Notes under the pieces: generated by a model
Told to the model about the DNA's origin: nothing
What the model saw: only the letters and a program-made list of their open reading frames with translations
The model's database searches: none
Position numbers and translations under genes: made by a program
Shown here: in pieces, positions 50,353 to 59,202 of the stretch
Layout: each line of letters begins with the position of its first letter
Position numbering within the stretch: position 1 is the first letter of the stretch
Source: Myxococcales bacterium
Lineage (GTDB): Bacteria; Myxococcota; Polyangia; Nannocystales; Nannocystaceae
Direction of reading: 5' to 3'
DNA length: 64,000 nt
Assembly (NCBI GenBank): GCA_016793465.1
Contig: JAEUJW010000058.1
Span: 62,001-126,000 of the forward strand

Positions 50353-51726
50353 TTGAGGTCGCGGCGCGCGTGGCTCGTGGTGCTCGCCGGTTGCGCGTGC
50401 AACGGGCAGGGCGCGGCGCTGGCCCAGGGCTTCGGCGAGGCGCTGGCGCTGGCGGCGTTGATCGTGCTCGGGCTGGTGGTCGTTGCGACGATCGCCTACG
50501 TGCTGCTGTGGCGGCGGCTGATCCGGTCGACGCGCAGCGCGGCCGCGCCGGGGGGCGACGCGGCCGCGGCGGTGCGCGCGTGGCTGTGGGGGCTGCTCGT
50601 GGTGCTGCTCCACGCGGGCCTGGTCGGGTTGATGTCGCGGTGGCGCTACGGCGACGGGCCGGAGGCGTCGGCGCTGGTGCTCGCGGCGTTCATGCCGCTC
50701 GGCGTGCTCGCGCTGCTGGCCGGGCTGGCGGCGCGGCGCGGGCGCTGGTGGCCGGTGGCGCCGACGCTGGTGATGATCGTGTATACGGGGAGCCTGGCGC
50801 TGGACAACTGGCGCATGCGCGAGCTCGACGAGCTGCCGGGTCGGGTGGTGGAGGTCGCGTACGCGGTCGGTCACGGCTGCGCGCGGCTGTCGACCGGGCA
50901 GGTCGCGTGCGTCGGCGCCAACTGGCGGGGGCAGCGCGGCGACGGCAGCGTGCACGGGGCCGAGGGTCCGACGCTGGTGCGCGGGATCGACGACGCGACG
51001 GCGATCCTCGTGGCGGATGGCCTCGCCTGCGCGCTGCGGGCGGAGCATCCGCCGACGTGCTGGGGCGGGCGCGAGGCGCTGCCGGTGCCGGAGGCGCGCG
51101 GGCTGCCGTGGCCGCTGCCGGGCGCGGGCGAGGCTGTGGCGCTGGCGCCGGCGGTCGACGCGATCACGTGGCTGGCGCGCGACGGGCGGCTCGGCGGCTG
51201 GCCGCGGCGGCCGCCCGCGGAGCTGACGCGGGCGCGGATGCTGGTCGGCGACGACGACTTCGACGGCGGGTGGATGTGCGTGATCGACGAGGCGGGCGCG
51301 CTCGCCTGCTGGCCCGAGGACGAGCCGCGGCCGCGGGAGGTGGTGCGGTTCGCGGGGCCGCCGGCGCTCGCGCTCGCGGTCGACGCCGACGCCGAGGTCG
51401 CGTGCACGGGCGACGCCGCGGGCTCGGTGCGTTGCTTCGACCTCGAGCGCGGCGAGGGACCGCGGCGCACCGTGGAGGTGCCGGGGCTCGAGCAGCTGGT
51501 GGCCGTCGACGACGACGGGACGTTCTGCGCGCGCGCGGGTCGCCGCGTCACGTGCTGGCGCGGCGAGGAGCCGGCGAGGGAGCCCGCGGGCCTCGAGGCG
51601 GCGGACTCGCTGATCGCGGGGGCCGGGGTGCTCTGCGGGCTGACCGGCGAGCAGCGCCGCTGCGTATCGCCGGGCGAGCGGCCCGCGCCGGCGATCGTGT
51701 TCATCGAGCGTGATCGGCGGCCGTGA
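50353..51726 (+). CDS. Membrane protein with RCC1-like propeller repeats
   Basis: 457 residues. TTG 50353 is chosen because it sits 5 bp after the preceding stop and gives a lipoprotein-like signal (WLVVLAGC). Four TM helices follow within the first 160 residues. From ~165 come RCC1-type repeats: GHGCARLSTGQVACVGANWRGQRGDG, DGLACALRAEHPPTCWG, WMCVIDEAGALACWP and GTFCARAGRRVTCWRG. Each has a paired-Cys hairpin typical of secreted bacterial RCC1 proteins. A membrane-tethered external propeller of unknown ligand. Confidence 0.78.
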   Translation: MRSRRAWLVVLAGCACNGQGAALAQGFGEALALAALIVLGLVVVATIAYVLLWRRLIRSTRSAAAPGGDAAAAVRAWLWGLLVVLLHAGLVGLMSRWRYGDGPEASALVLAAFMPLGVLALLAGLAARRGRWWPVAPTLVMIVYTGSLALDNWRMRELDELPGRVVEVAYAVGHGCARLSTGQVACVGANWRGQRGDGSVHGAEGPTLVRGIDDATAILVADGLACALRAEHPPTCWGGREALPVPEARGLPWPLPGAGEAVALAPAVDAITWLARDGRLGGWPRRPPAELTRARMLVGDDDFDGGWMCVIDEAGALACWPEDEPRPREVVRFAGPPALALAVDADAEVACTGDAAGSVRCFDLERGEGPRRTVEVPGLEQLVAVDDDGTFCARAGRRVTCWRGEEPAREPAGLEAADSLIAGAGVLCGLTGEQRRCVSPGERPAPAIVFIERDRRP

Positions 51727-51878
51727 TGCACGACGCGATGCGGACGAGCGCGAGGTCGGCCGGGCGCGGGGCTGCGGGCGCGGATTCGCGGGCGGATCGC
51801 CGCGGCGGAGCCGGCGTTTCGGGGCCCCGCTCGCGCTCGGCCGGTGGCACAATCGAAGCTCCGCCCCGGGTGCTCGCC

Positions 51879-52565
51879 ATGCTCTTTCATCGCTGTGTCT
51901 TGCTGTCCGCGCTGTTGTCGTCCGCCTGCGCCGCCCACGACGGGCCGGCCGATCCGCCGACCCCGAGCGCGCGCGTCGAGGTCAAGGTCGCGTCGGTCCA
52001 GCTCGTGCAGAACTGCGGCGATCCGCCGAGCGACGCCGAGGCCGAGGCGAAGGCGGCGGCCTCGGCGAAGGCGGTCGCGGCCGAACCGGCGGCTCCGTCG
52101 CAGATGCCGGCGCCCGGGGGCGTCTTGCACGACATGGGCGCGCGCGAGATGGCGGTCGGGGCGCGGCGAGGCGACGGCCCCGGCGGGTGGAGCCCGCCGT
52201 GCACGCAGTCGACGATGCAGCTGTCGATCGCCAACGCCGGCGACCGCGAGGGCAAGCTGCGCATCGAGGGCGTGCGCCTGCTCGACGCGGCGAGCAAGCG
52301 GGACCTCGGCGAGATCGAGGCGCGCAAGCCGAGCCAGTGGAACCCCGGCGGGACCTACCAGCCGTGGGACCAGGTGGTGCCGGCGGGGGCGACGGTGAAG
52401 GTCGGCTATCGCCTCGCCGATCCCGACTGGTCGCAGGTCGAGAGCGGCGCCGACCCGTACACGCGGCCGTATGTGCTGGAGATCGACGTGTCGGTCGACG
52501 GCGTCAGCCAGACCGTGCGCTCGCCGGAGTTCGTGCGAGAGCCGGTCCACATGATCGTCACGTGA
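51879..52565 (+). CDS. Lipoprotein of unknown function
   Basis: 228 residues from ATG 51879; the lipobox LLSSAC places Cys17 first. After an Ala-rich segment (EAEAKAAASAKAVAAEPAAP) there is a ~130-residue Ig-like beta domain (MQLSIANAGDREGKLRIEG, ATVKVGYRLADPDW, YVLEIDVSVDGVSQTV). No named family. An upstream in-frame start exists, but only the shorter form has a signal peptide. The stop overlaps the GTG of the diheme cytochrome gene (GTGA). Confidence 0.75.
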   Translation: MLFHRCVLLSALLSSACAAHDGPADPPTPSARVEVKVASVQLVQNCGDPPSDAEAEAKAAASAKAVAAEPAAPSQMPAPGGVLHDMGAREMAVGARRGDGPGGWSPPCTQSTMQLSIANAGDREGKLRIEGVRLLDAASKRDLGEIEARKPSQWNPGGTYQPWDQVVPAGATVKVGYRLADPDWSQVESGADPYTRPYVLEIDVSVDGVSQTVRSPEFVREPVHMIVT

Positions 52566-53911
52566 AGCAGGCAGCCCGCATATTCGTGGCGCTCGCGGCG
52601 TGCGGGCCGGCGCCGACGCCCGCGGCGGATCCGCGGCCTGCGCCGGTCGACGCGCCGGTCGACGCGCCGGTCGACGCGCCGTTCAGCGAGGCGTGGCTGG
52701 CCAGGCAGGCCGAGCGCTACCTGTCGGACGACCCGTCGCACCGGCGCCGGGCGCTCGAGCGATCGCTGCGCAACCCCGAGAACACCTACTCGCGGACGCG
52801 GCTCAGCGCGTACGCGCGGGCCGACGTCGGCTGGGACCTGCTGCCCGAGTGGACGCCGCGCGTGCGGGACGTCGACGGCGGGCTGGCGGACGCGCTGATC
52901 GCGGGCGAGCCGCTGGACCTGAAGGACGCCAGGCCGCTGTGGGACGGCGTGCGGCCGACCACGCTGGCGCAGTGGCGGCGGCTCGGCGAGGCGGTGTTCT
53001 TCCGCTATCCCCTGCGGCCCGAGGTGTTCGCCGAGCACGCGCTGGCGCACCCGGAGGTCGCGCAGGCGGTGGGCCTGCGGCGCGCGCCCGACGGCGGCGT
53101 GCCGGGCACGGTGGCGTTCGTCGACATCGACGGGCGGGCGCGGGTCGGCATCACCTGCGCGCTGTGTCACGTGGCGATCGAGGGCGACGCGGTGGTGGTC
53201 GGGCGGGCGCGCCGCGACTTCGACTACGGCAAGATGCGCACGTTCTTCCATCGTGACACCGGGGCGCCGATCGACGCCAGGCTGGCCGAGCGCATGGCGG
53301 CGTGGGGGCCCGGGCGGGCCGACATCACCGAGGACGACGACGAGGACCCGGTGGCGATCCCCGACCTGTGGCACATCGAGGTGCTGGGCGCACTGACGCA
53401 GGCGGGCACGCTGCGCCACGCGGAGCTCGGCGAGGACGCGCCGCTGGCCCTGGCCATTCGTCAGGAGACGCAGATCCTCCACGCGAACCGCGAGCGTACG
53501 CGGCCGCCGCGCGACCTGGCGTGGGCGCTGGCGATGTTCATTTATTCGCTCGAGGCGCCGGCCAAGGCCGCGAGCGCCGAGCCGGCCGTGGCGCGCGGCG
53601 AGGGCATCTTCCGCCGCGACTGCGCGGCCTGTCACAGCGGCCCGACCTTCGCGGGCGCGCCGATCCCCGCCGGCGAGGTCGGCACCGACCCGGCGCTGGC
53701 GATGGGCACGTCGCGCGGCACCGGGGTCTATCGCCCGGCGCCGCTGCTGCGCGTCGGCGAGGCGGCGCCGTACCTGCACCACGGGGTGGTGGCGTCGCTC
53801 GAGCAGATGTTCGACCCGGCGCGCCTGACGAGCGTACCGGGGCACGTGCCGGGCACCGACCTCGCGCCGGCCGAGCGCGCCGACCTGATCGCCTACTTGC
53901 GCGCGCTGTGA
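52562..53911 (+). CDS. Diheme c-type cytochrome lipoprotein
   Basis: 449 residues from GTG 52562, overlapping the previous stop. Lipobox VALAAC (Cys14) and a Val-Asp-Ala-Pro repeat spacer from a 12-bp DNA repeat. Two haem sites: TCALCH near residue 200 and CAACHSGPTF near 358, the second in a cytochrome-c-peroxidase-like context (RGEGIFRRDCAACH, PYLHHGVV). It may be a peroxidase or an electron carrier; no MauG-type Tyr can be confirmed. The 3' end overlaps the convergent mtfA gene by 19 bp. Confidence 0.85.
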   Translation: MKQAARIFVALAACGPAPTPAADPRPAPVDAPVDAPVDAPFSEAWLARQAERYLSDDPSHRRRALERSLRNPENTYSRTRLSAYARADVGWDLLPEWTPRVRDVDGGLADALIAGEPLDLKDARPLWDGVRPTTLAQWRRLGEAVFFRYPLRPEVFAEHALAHPEVAQAVGLRRAPDGGVPGTVAFVDIDGRARVGITCALCHVAIEGDAVVVGRARRDFDYGKMRTFFHRDTGAPIDARLAERMAAWGPGRADITEDDDEDPVAIPDLWHIEVLGALTQAGTLRHAELGEDAPLALAIRQETQILHANRERTRPPRDLAWALAMFIYSLEAPAKAASAEPAVARGEGIFRRDCAACHSGPTFAGAPIPAGEVGTDPALAMGTSRGTGVYRPAPLLRVGEAAPYLHHGVVASLEQMFDPARLTSVPGHVPGTDLAPAERADLIAYLRAL

Positions 53912-54819
53912 TCGGGCCCGAGCTGCTCGCCGGTCGTGGGGTCGAGGTTGAAGAACACCTCGAGGCGCTGGTAGAGGTCCGGGTCGCGCTTGCGCAGGCG
54001 GTCAGGCGTCTCGAAGAACGCCTCGACGGCGACGGCGAACAGCTCGGCCTCGTTGGTGCCGGCGTAGGCGCGTAGCGGTGGGTTCTTGCCTCCACGGCCC
54101 TTCGTGCCTGAATGGCCGCGGCGGATCTGCTTGATCCGCGCCTGCACGAGCGCGTCCCAGCCGGGCATCGTGGCCCAGATCGAGGGCGCGCCGTCGGCCA
54201 CGCCGTCGGCCATGTCGATCACGTGGGCGAGCTCGTGCAGCGCGACGTTCTCGCCGTCGCTCGCCTTCTTGAAGCCGCGGCGCAGCTGCTTGCGGGACAG
54301 CAGCACCGGGCCCTGGTGGTGGACCATGCCGGCGATGTCGTGGTGGTCGCCGGGCTCGTAGTCTTCATTGAAGTTGGTGATGTGGACGATGATGTCGCGG
54401 TGGGTCGGCCACTCCCACGCGGGCCGGCCGTGGCCGAGCATCGCGGCGGCGGCGGCGATCAGCACGCGGGTCTCCTCGGGCACCTCGGACTCCTGCGGGC
54501 CGACGATGTGCTGCTCGGCGAGGAAGATGGTCACGTCGGTCTCGAAGCGGGCCCTGCCGGCCGCGCCGAGGCGGCGATAGAACCCGACCTTCTCTTGCAG
54601 GACCTCGCGCCACTGCGCGGGGAACGGGGCGGCGACGAGGGCCCGGCGCACGCGGTAGCGGCGGGTCGAGTGGTGCCACCACCAGGCGCCGAAGGCCGGG
54701 CCGATCGCCGCGGCCCACACGACCGTCGAGATCGCCACGGCCATCGCCGCCACGGCGACGCCGGCCCCGGCCGCGACGATCGCTTGCGCACGCACCACCT
54801 GCCGCGGCCACACCTGCAT
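53893..54819 (-). CDS. mtfA: MtfA-type M90 zinc metallopeptidase
   Basis: 308 residues. The start at ATG 54819 gives an N-terminal hydrophobic segment (IVAAGAGVAVAAMAVAI) followed by another (VVWAAAIGPAFGAWWW). The zinc motif HELAH is at 195-199, followed by IDMADGVADG, and FAVAVEAFFETPDRLRKRDP resembles the MtfA C-terminus. MtfA homologues are aminopeptidases that in E. coli bind the Mlc repressor. The His-rich loop EPGDHHDIAGMVHHQG upstream of the zinc site is notable. The gene end overlaps the diheme cytochrome gene on the other strand. Confidence 0.9.
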   Translation of the reverse strand: MQVWPRQVVRAQAIVAAGAGVAVAAMAVAISTVVWAAAIGPAFGAWWWHHSTRRYRVRRALVAAPFPAQWREVLQEKVGFYRRLGAAGRARFETDVTIFLAEQHIVGPQESEVPEETRVLIAAAAAMLGHGRPAWEWPTHRDIIVHITNFNEDYEPGDHHDIAGMVHHQGPVLLSRKQLRRGFKKASDGENVALHELAHVIDMADGVADGAPSIWATMPGWDALVQARIKQIRRGHSGTKGRGGKNPPLRAYAGTNEAELFAVAVEAFFETPDRLRKRDPDLYQRLEVFFNLDPTTGEQLGPDHSARK

Positions 54820-54836
54820 GCCGCCGCAGGGTAGCG

Positions 54837-54947
54837 CTACTCGTCGTCCTTCGGCGGGGTGTTTAATACGCGCGCGATCAGGAACACCGACAGGCCGGCG
54901 ACCAGCGACCACACGGTGAGCAGGAGGACCCAGGCGCTCGTGGTCAT
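54837..54947 (-). CDS. MetS-type small subunit of the NSS transporter
   Basis: 36 residues, one TM helix (LLLTVWSLVAGLSVFLIARVL) and a short acidic tail (TPPKDDE). ATG 54947 overlaps the transporter stop (ATGA). Small single-helix proteins of this shape (MetS of Corynebacterium MetPS) are required partners of NSS-family amino acid importers. It contains a TTA Leu codon in GTA-TTA-AAC. Confidence 0.8.
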   Translation of the reverse strand: MTTSAWVLLLTVWSLVAGLSVFLIARVLNTPPKDDE

Positions 54948-56629
54948 CGCGGGCCGCCTCCCGGCTGCGCATCGGGCCCGGTGCGGCCGCGCCAGGCGCG
55001 GTGGACGAGCGCGGCGATCAGGGCGAACACGGTGAGGAGGACGATGCGGGTCAGGTCCTCGACGAACACGCGGGTGACGTTGCCGGTCCTGTCGAACCAG
55101 CTCCAGTCGGTGCCGACGTGGATCAGCTTGCCGATCACGCTGCCCGGGTCGAACGGCCACGAGCCGGTCGAGGTCAGTTTATTAAAGGCCTCGCCCCAGC
55201 CCGTGCTCGGTTTAATCAGGGCCGCCAGCAGGACCGAGCCGATGAAGGCGGGGGTCACGTATTTGATGACGTGCTTGAAGAGGCCGGGCAGCTTGATGTC
55301 GGCGCCTTTATTAATTTCGGCCCAGCCGCGCTCGATGCCGAAGATCCAGCCGAAGATCAACACCTCGGCGAGGGCGAAGATGATGAGCGAGAAGGTGCCG
55401 GTCCAGAAGTCGAACTCGTCGAAGGTGCCGCCGGGGTAGAGGACCACGCACATCATGCCGAGCAGGCAGGTGCACAGGCCGAAGATGCCGGCGGCGACGC
55501 CCTGGCGGGCCTTGAACTCGTCCTTCAGGAAGGCGACGACGGGCTGGCCCATGGCCAGGGACGAGGTGATGCCGGCGAAGAACAGCAGGCCGAACCACAT
55601 GGCGCCGGCGAGCGGGCCGAACACGGCGCCCCACTCGCCGAACAGGGTCGGGAGGGTGAGGAAGGCCAGGCCGAAGCCGCTGCCGCCGGCGGTCGCGGCC
55701 TGGACGGCGGCGAGGCCGAGGTAGGCGGTGGCGATGGGGATGAGGATCGACGAGCCGAGGATGACCTCGACGAACTCGTTGACGCTGCCGGCGGTGGTCG
55801 CGTTGAGGGCGATGTCGTCGCGCTCGCGCAGGTAGGCGGCGTAGCAGTGGATCGAGCCCATGCCGACCGAGAGGGTGAAGAACACCTGGCCGGCGGCGGC
55901 CAGCCAGGTGCTGGGGTTCCACAGGCCCGAGGTCTGGGGCTGCCACACGAAGTTGAGGCCGGCCAGCGGGCTCTCGACGACGCCGGGGTCACCTGGCCCG
56001 AGGGACAGGCCCTTGATCGCCAGGACGGCGCCGAAGATCAGCAGCAGCGGCATGCCGATCTTGGCGGCGAGCTCGACCCCGCGGACCAGGCCGCGCGAGA
56101 GGATGTAGGTGTTGAGCGCGACGGTGGCGAGGAACCAGCCCATCGCCTCGAGCGGGACCGCGGTGATCGTCGGCAGGTTGGCGCCGAGGTACTCGGGGAA
56201 GAACACGGTGGGGCTGGTCTCGCGGAACGTGCCGACCAGCGAGTGCCACACGTACGCGAGGGTCCAGCTCTCGATGTAGCAGTAATAGGCGGCGACCGTC
56301 AGGTTGGTGAACAGGCCGAACACGCCGACGTACTTCAGCCAGGCCGACCTGCCGAGGCGGGCGAACATGCCGGGCGCGGAGTGGTGGCCGTACTGGCCGC
56401 CGTGGCGGCCGATGCCCCACTCGACCCACAGCAGCGGCAGGCCCATCAGCACGAACGAGACGAGGTACGGGATGAGGAACGCGCCGCCGCCGTTCTGGGC
56501 GGCCTGGGCGGGGAAGCGCAGGAAGTTGCCGAGGCCGACCGCGTTGCCGGCGACGGCGAGGACCAGGCCGACCCGCGTGCCCCAGCGCTCCTTCTTCGGG
56601 GCGGAGGGTGTACCTGCGCTCTCGGACAT
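54944..56629 (-). CDS. NSS-family sodium-dependent amino acid transporter
   Basis: 561 residues, about twelve TM helices. The NSS N-terminal signature is clear: RVGLVLAVAGNAVGLGNFLRFP, then GGGAFLIPYLVSFVLMGLPLLWVEWGIG. The TM6 region FFTLSVGMGSIHCYAAYL and the TM8 region with Ser-Ser (AGITSSLAMGQ) support sodium-coupled uptake. Likely MetP-like with the small MetS-type subunit encoded next. The ATG lies inside CGGACATGTCCG, a perfect 12-bp palindrome made of back-to-back GGACA/TGTCC half-sites. Confidence 0.93.
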   Translation of the reverse strand: MSESAGTPSAPKKERWGTRVGLVLAVAGNAVGLGNFLRFPAQAAQNGGGAFLIPYLVSFVLMGLPLLWVEWGIGRHGGQYGHHSAPGMFARLGRSAWLKYVGVFGLFTNLTVAAYYCYIESWTLAYVWHSLVGTFRETSPTVFFPEYLGANLPTITAVPLEAMGWFLATVALNTYILSRGLVRGVELAAKIGMPLLLIFGAVLAIKGLSLGPGDPGVVESPLAGLNFVWQPQTSGLWNPSTWLAAAGQVFFTLSVGMGSIHCYAAYLRERDDIALNATTAGSVNEFVEVILGSSILIPIATAYLGLAAVQAATAGGSGFGLAFLTLPTLFGEWGAVFGPLAGAMWFGLLFFAGITSSLAMGQPVVAFLKDEFKARQGVAAGIFGLCTCLLGMMCVVLYPGGTFDEFDFWTGTFSLIIFALAEVLIFGWIFGIERGWAEINKGADIKLPGLFKHVIKYVTPAFIGSVLLAALIKPSTGWGEAFNKLTSTGSWPFDPGSVIGKLIHVGTDWSWFDRTGNVTRVFVEDLTRIVLLTVFALIAALVHRAWRGRTGPDAQPGGGPR

Positions 56630-56634
56630 GTCCG
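56623..56634. promoter_or_regulatory. CGGACATGTCCG palindrome over the transporter start codon
   Basis: A perfect 12-bp palindrome centred on the ATG of the NSS transporter gene; the GGACA and TGTCC half-sites are everted compared with the other copies. The same GGACATGTCC lies inside the caspase-like gene at 20102-20111. Confidence 0.4.
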
Positions 56635-56663
56635 GCGAACGTACCCGGACGCGCGCGAACGTG

Positions 56664-58283
56664 TCAACCGCCGTCGGCGGCGTTGGTGGCCTTGCGCAGG
56701 CCCAGGAAGCCCTTCACGAGCTTGCCGAGCTGCTTGCCGGCGACGCCGGCGAACACTTCGAACGCCGAGGCGAGCTTGTGGCCGTAGGGGTACCACAGCG
56801 GGTCGCGGTCGAGCTTGCCCTTGTCGACGAGCAGGGCGCGGGTGTGCATGAAGGTCAGGATGCCCTCGTCGCCGTGGTAGCGGCCGATGCCGCTCGAGCG
56901 GATGCCGCCGAACGGCAGGCCGGGGTGGCCGGCGCTGGTGAGCACGTCGTTGATCATGACCTGGCCGCACTCGAGGCGGGACGCCAGGCGCAGGCCCTTG
57001 TCGATGTCGGCCGTCCACACGCTGCCGGCCAGGCCGAACTCGCTGGCGTTGGCCAGGCGCACCGCCTCCTCCTCGTCGCGCACGCGGATCACCGGCAGCA
57101 CCGGCCCGAACGTCTCCTCGCGGAAGATCTGCATGTCGGGGCGCACGTCGGTGAGCAGCGTCGGCGGGTAGAACAGGCCGTCGCGGCTCATGCGCTGGCC
57201 GCCGGTCAGCACCTTGGCGCCAGCGGCCCGGGCCGACTCGACGTGGCGCTCGACCGTGGCGAGCTGGCCGGCGAACGTCATCGGGCCCATGTCGGCCTGC
57301 TCGTCGGGGCCGCCGACTTTAACTTTGTTGACGCGGGTCTTCAGCATCTCGACGAACCGGTCGTGGACCGCGTCGACCACGAAGATGCGCTCGACCGAGA
57401 TGCAGGCCTGGCCGCAGTTGGCGAGCCCGCCCTGCACGGCGGCGGCGGCGGCCCGCTCGAGGTTGGCGTCGGCGCAGACGATGAAGGCGTCCTTGCCGCC
57501 GAGCTCGAGCTCGACGGGGATCGGGCGCTCGGCGGCGGCGGCCATGACCTTGCGGCCGGTCGCGACCGAGCCGGTGAAGAACAGCATGTCGACGTCGGCC
57601 TTGCACAGGGCGGCGCCGGTGCTGCCGTCGCCCTGCACGACCTCGACGACGCCGGCGGGCAGGCCGAGGCGCTGGAAGAAGTCGACCAGCACCTCGGCGG
57701 TCAGCGGGGTGACCTCGGAGGGCTTCAGCACCACGGTGTTCCCGCCGATCAGCGCAGAGATCACCGGCAGCACCGACAGCTGGAACGGGAAGTTCCACGG
57801 GGCGATGATGCCGACCACGCCGCGGGGGAAGTGCTCGACGTAGCCGGTCTTGCCGGGCAGCATCAGCGGGGTCGCGACCTTGCGGCGCGCCAGCAGCTTG
57901 GGCGCGCGCTTGCGGTAGTGGTCGAGGAACATGGGGACGAGCGAGAGCTCGAACATCAGCGCCTCGAACACCGGCTTGCCGGTGTCGTCGGCGATCTTGC
58001 GGGAGTAGGCCTCGGCGTGCTCGACCAGCACCGCGCGCGCACGGTCGAGGGCCGCGAGCCGCACGGACAACGGCGCGTCACGCCAGCCGGCGAAGGCCGC
58101 CCGGGCCCGGGACACCGCGGCCTGCACGTCCTCGGCGCTGGTCACCGGGAAGTCGCCGAGCCGCGCCCCGGTCACCGGGCTCCGCTTCTCCAGCGTCCGC
58201 GGCGTGGTCGCCGGCGCCTCGGTTCCGGACGGCCGTGGTGCGGATGCTGCGGGAGAGGTAACGGAGGCGGCTGCGGTGTCCAT
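56664..58283 (-). CDS. NAD(P)-dependent aldehyde dehydrogenase
   Basis: 539 residues from ATG 58283; an upstream in-frame ATG at 58325 would add 14 residues. Family motifs: IIAPWNFPFQLSVLPVISAL, FTGSVATGRKVMAAAA, catalytic Glu in VELELGGKDAFIV and catalytic Cys in NCGQACISVERIF, then EETFGPVLPVIRV and the C-terminal GLPFGGIRSSGIGRYHG. The C-terminal ~65 residues (YPYGHKLASAFEVFAGVAGKQ) are an extra helical tail. It resembles long-chain or betaine-aldehyde type enzymes; the substrate cannot be set by eye. 34 bp upstream of the NSS transporter on the same strand. Confidence 0.93.
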   Translation of the reverse strand: MDTAAASVTSPAASAPRPSGTEAPATTPRTLEKRSPVTGARLGDFPVTSAEDVQAAVSRARAAFAGWRDAPLSVRLAALDRARAVLVEHAEAYSRKIADDTGKPVFEALMFELSLVPMFLDHYRKRAPKLLARRKVATPLMLPGKTGYVEHFPRGVVGIIAPWNFPFQLSVLPVISALIGGNTVVLKPSEVTPLTAEVLVDFFQRLGLPAGVVEVVQGDGSTGAALCKADVDMLFFTGSVATGRKVMAAAAERPIPVELELGGKDAFIVCADANLERAAAAAVQGGLANCGQACISVERIFVVDAVHDRFVEMLKTRVNKVKVGGPDEQADMGPMTFAGQLATVERHVESARAAGAKVLTGGQRMSRDGLFYPPTLLTDVRPDMQIFREETFGPVLPVIRVRDEEEAVRLANASEFGLAGSVWTADIDKGLRLASRLECGQVMINDVLTSAGHPGLPFGGIRSSGIGRYHGDEGILTFMHTRALLVDKGKLDRDPLWYPYGHKLASAFEVFAGVAGKQLGKLVKGFLGLRKATNAADGG

Positions 58284-58380
58284 CCGGCGGACAGTAGCAG
58301 GCTCACACGGATTTTGCGCGCGCATCCGGGCCGGGGGCCCCGGGGCCGGAACAAAGCTGTTACCATGTCGACGGTATCCG

Positions 58381-59196
58381 ATGACGACCCGCGACCGGGA
58401 CGATCTTTTTCGCCGCTATCTCGGCATCCTCGGCTGGGTCGGGGACCCGGGTCTGCACGAGCTCGTCAGCAGCCACCTGATCAAGGTCCCCTACGAGAAC
58501 GTGTCGCTGCTGCTCGCCCCGCCCGAGAGCGCGGGCACGCTGCCGACCATCGAGGCGTTCCTCGATCGCATCGCCGAGCAGGACCTCGGCGGCACCGGGT
58601 TCCCGATCGCCCTGCACTTCGCCGAGCTGCTGCGCTGGCTCGACTACGAGGTCGAGCTGCTGGCCGCCGACGTCGGCGGGGTGCCGCGCTCGCACGCGAT
58701 CATCCGCGTGAAGCTCGAGGACACCACGTACATGATCGACGTCGGCTACGCCGCGCCGTTCTACCAGCCGATCGCGCTCGACCAGCTGCCGCACAAGGTG
58801 CCCCACGGCGACTTCACCTTCATGATCGACCGCCACGCCACCGGCGCGGCGAGCGTCGAGGTCGCGACCTTCCGCGGCCCCTCGCGCGTGCAGACCTACG
58901 TGGCCAAGCCGCCCGCGCTCGGCCCCGACGGGTTTAATAACGGCGTCCAGCGCGTCGCCGACGCCAACGGCCGGCTGATGCGGTCGCTGCAGATCTCGCG
59001 GTTCTTCGCCTCGCGCGTGCTCGAGGTGATCGACAACTCGCTGGTCGTCACCCACCACAACATCACGACCGTCACGCCGATCGCGTCGGTCGACGAGCTC
59101 GAGGTCATCGTCCGCGAGCAGCTGCAGCTGCCGCGGGTGCCGGTGCGCGAGGCCGTCGAGGCGCTGCGCGCCCGCGGCGTCGTGCTGTTCGGTTAG
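58381..59196 (+). CDS. Arylamine N-acetyltransferase homologue lacking the catalytic Cys
   Basis: 271 residues, the NAT length. KVPYENVSLLL and the following TLPTIEAFLDRI match the NAT N-terminus. In active NATs the next motif is RGGYCFE; here it is LGGTGFPIALHF with Gly73 where the nucleophilic Cys should be. The His (SHAIIRV, His105) and Asp (MIDVGY, Asp120) of the triad are present. ATG 58381. Either a non-catalytic NAT fold with another role or an enzyme with new chemistry. It is divergent from the aldehyde dehydrogenase and meets the phosphatase gene tail to tail. Confidence 0.8.
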   Translation: MTTRDRDDLFRRYLGILGWVGDPGLHELVSSHLIKVPYENVSLLLAPPESAGTLPTIEAFLDRIAEQDLGGTGFPIALHFAELLRWLDYEVELLAADVGGVPRSHAIIRVKLEDTTYMIDVGYAAPFYQPIALDQLPHKVPHGDFTFMIDRHATGAASVEVATFRGPSRVQTYVAKPPALGPDGFNNGVQRVADANGRLMRSLQISRFFASRVLEVIDNSLVVTHHNITTVTPIASVDELEVIVREQLQLPRVPVREAVEALRARGVVLFG

Positions 59197-59202
59197 CGCG
59201 GC

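Noticed and set aside
32248..54870. TTA-codon regulation as with bldA in Streptomyces
   Set aside because: Only about four TTA codons occur, always within AT-only codon clusters, and the genes have no common theme; local AT clustering explains them better.
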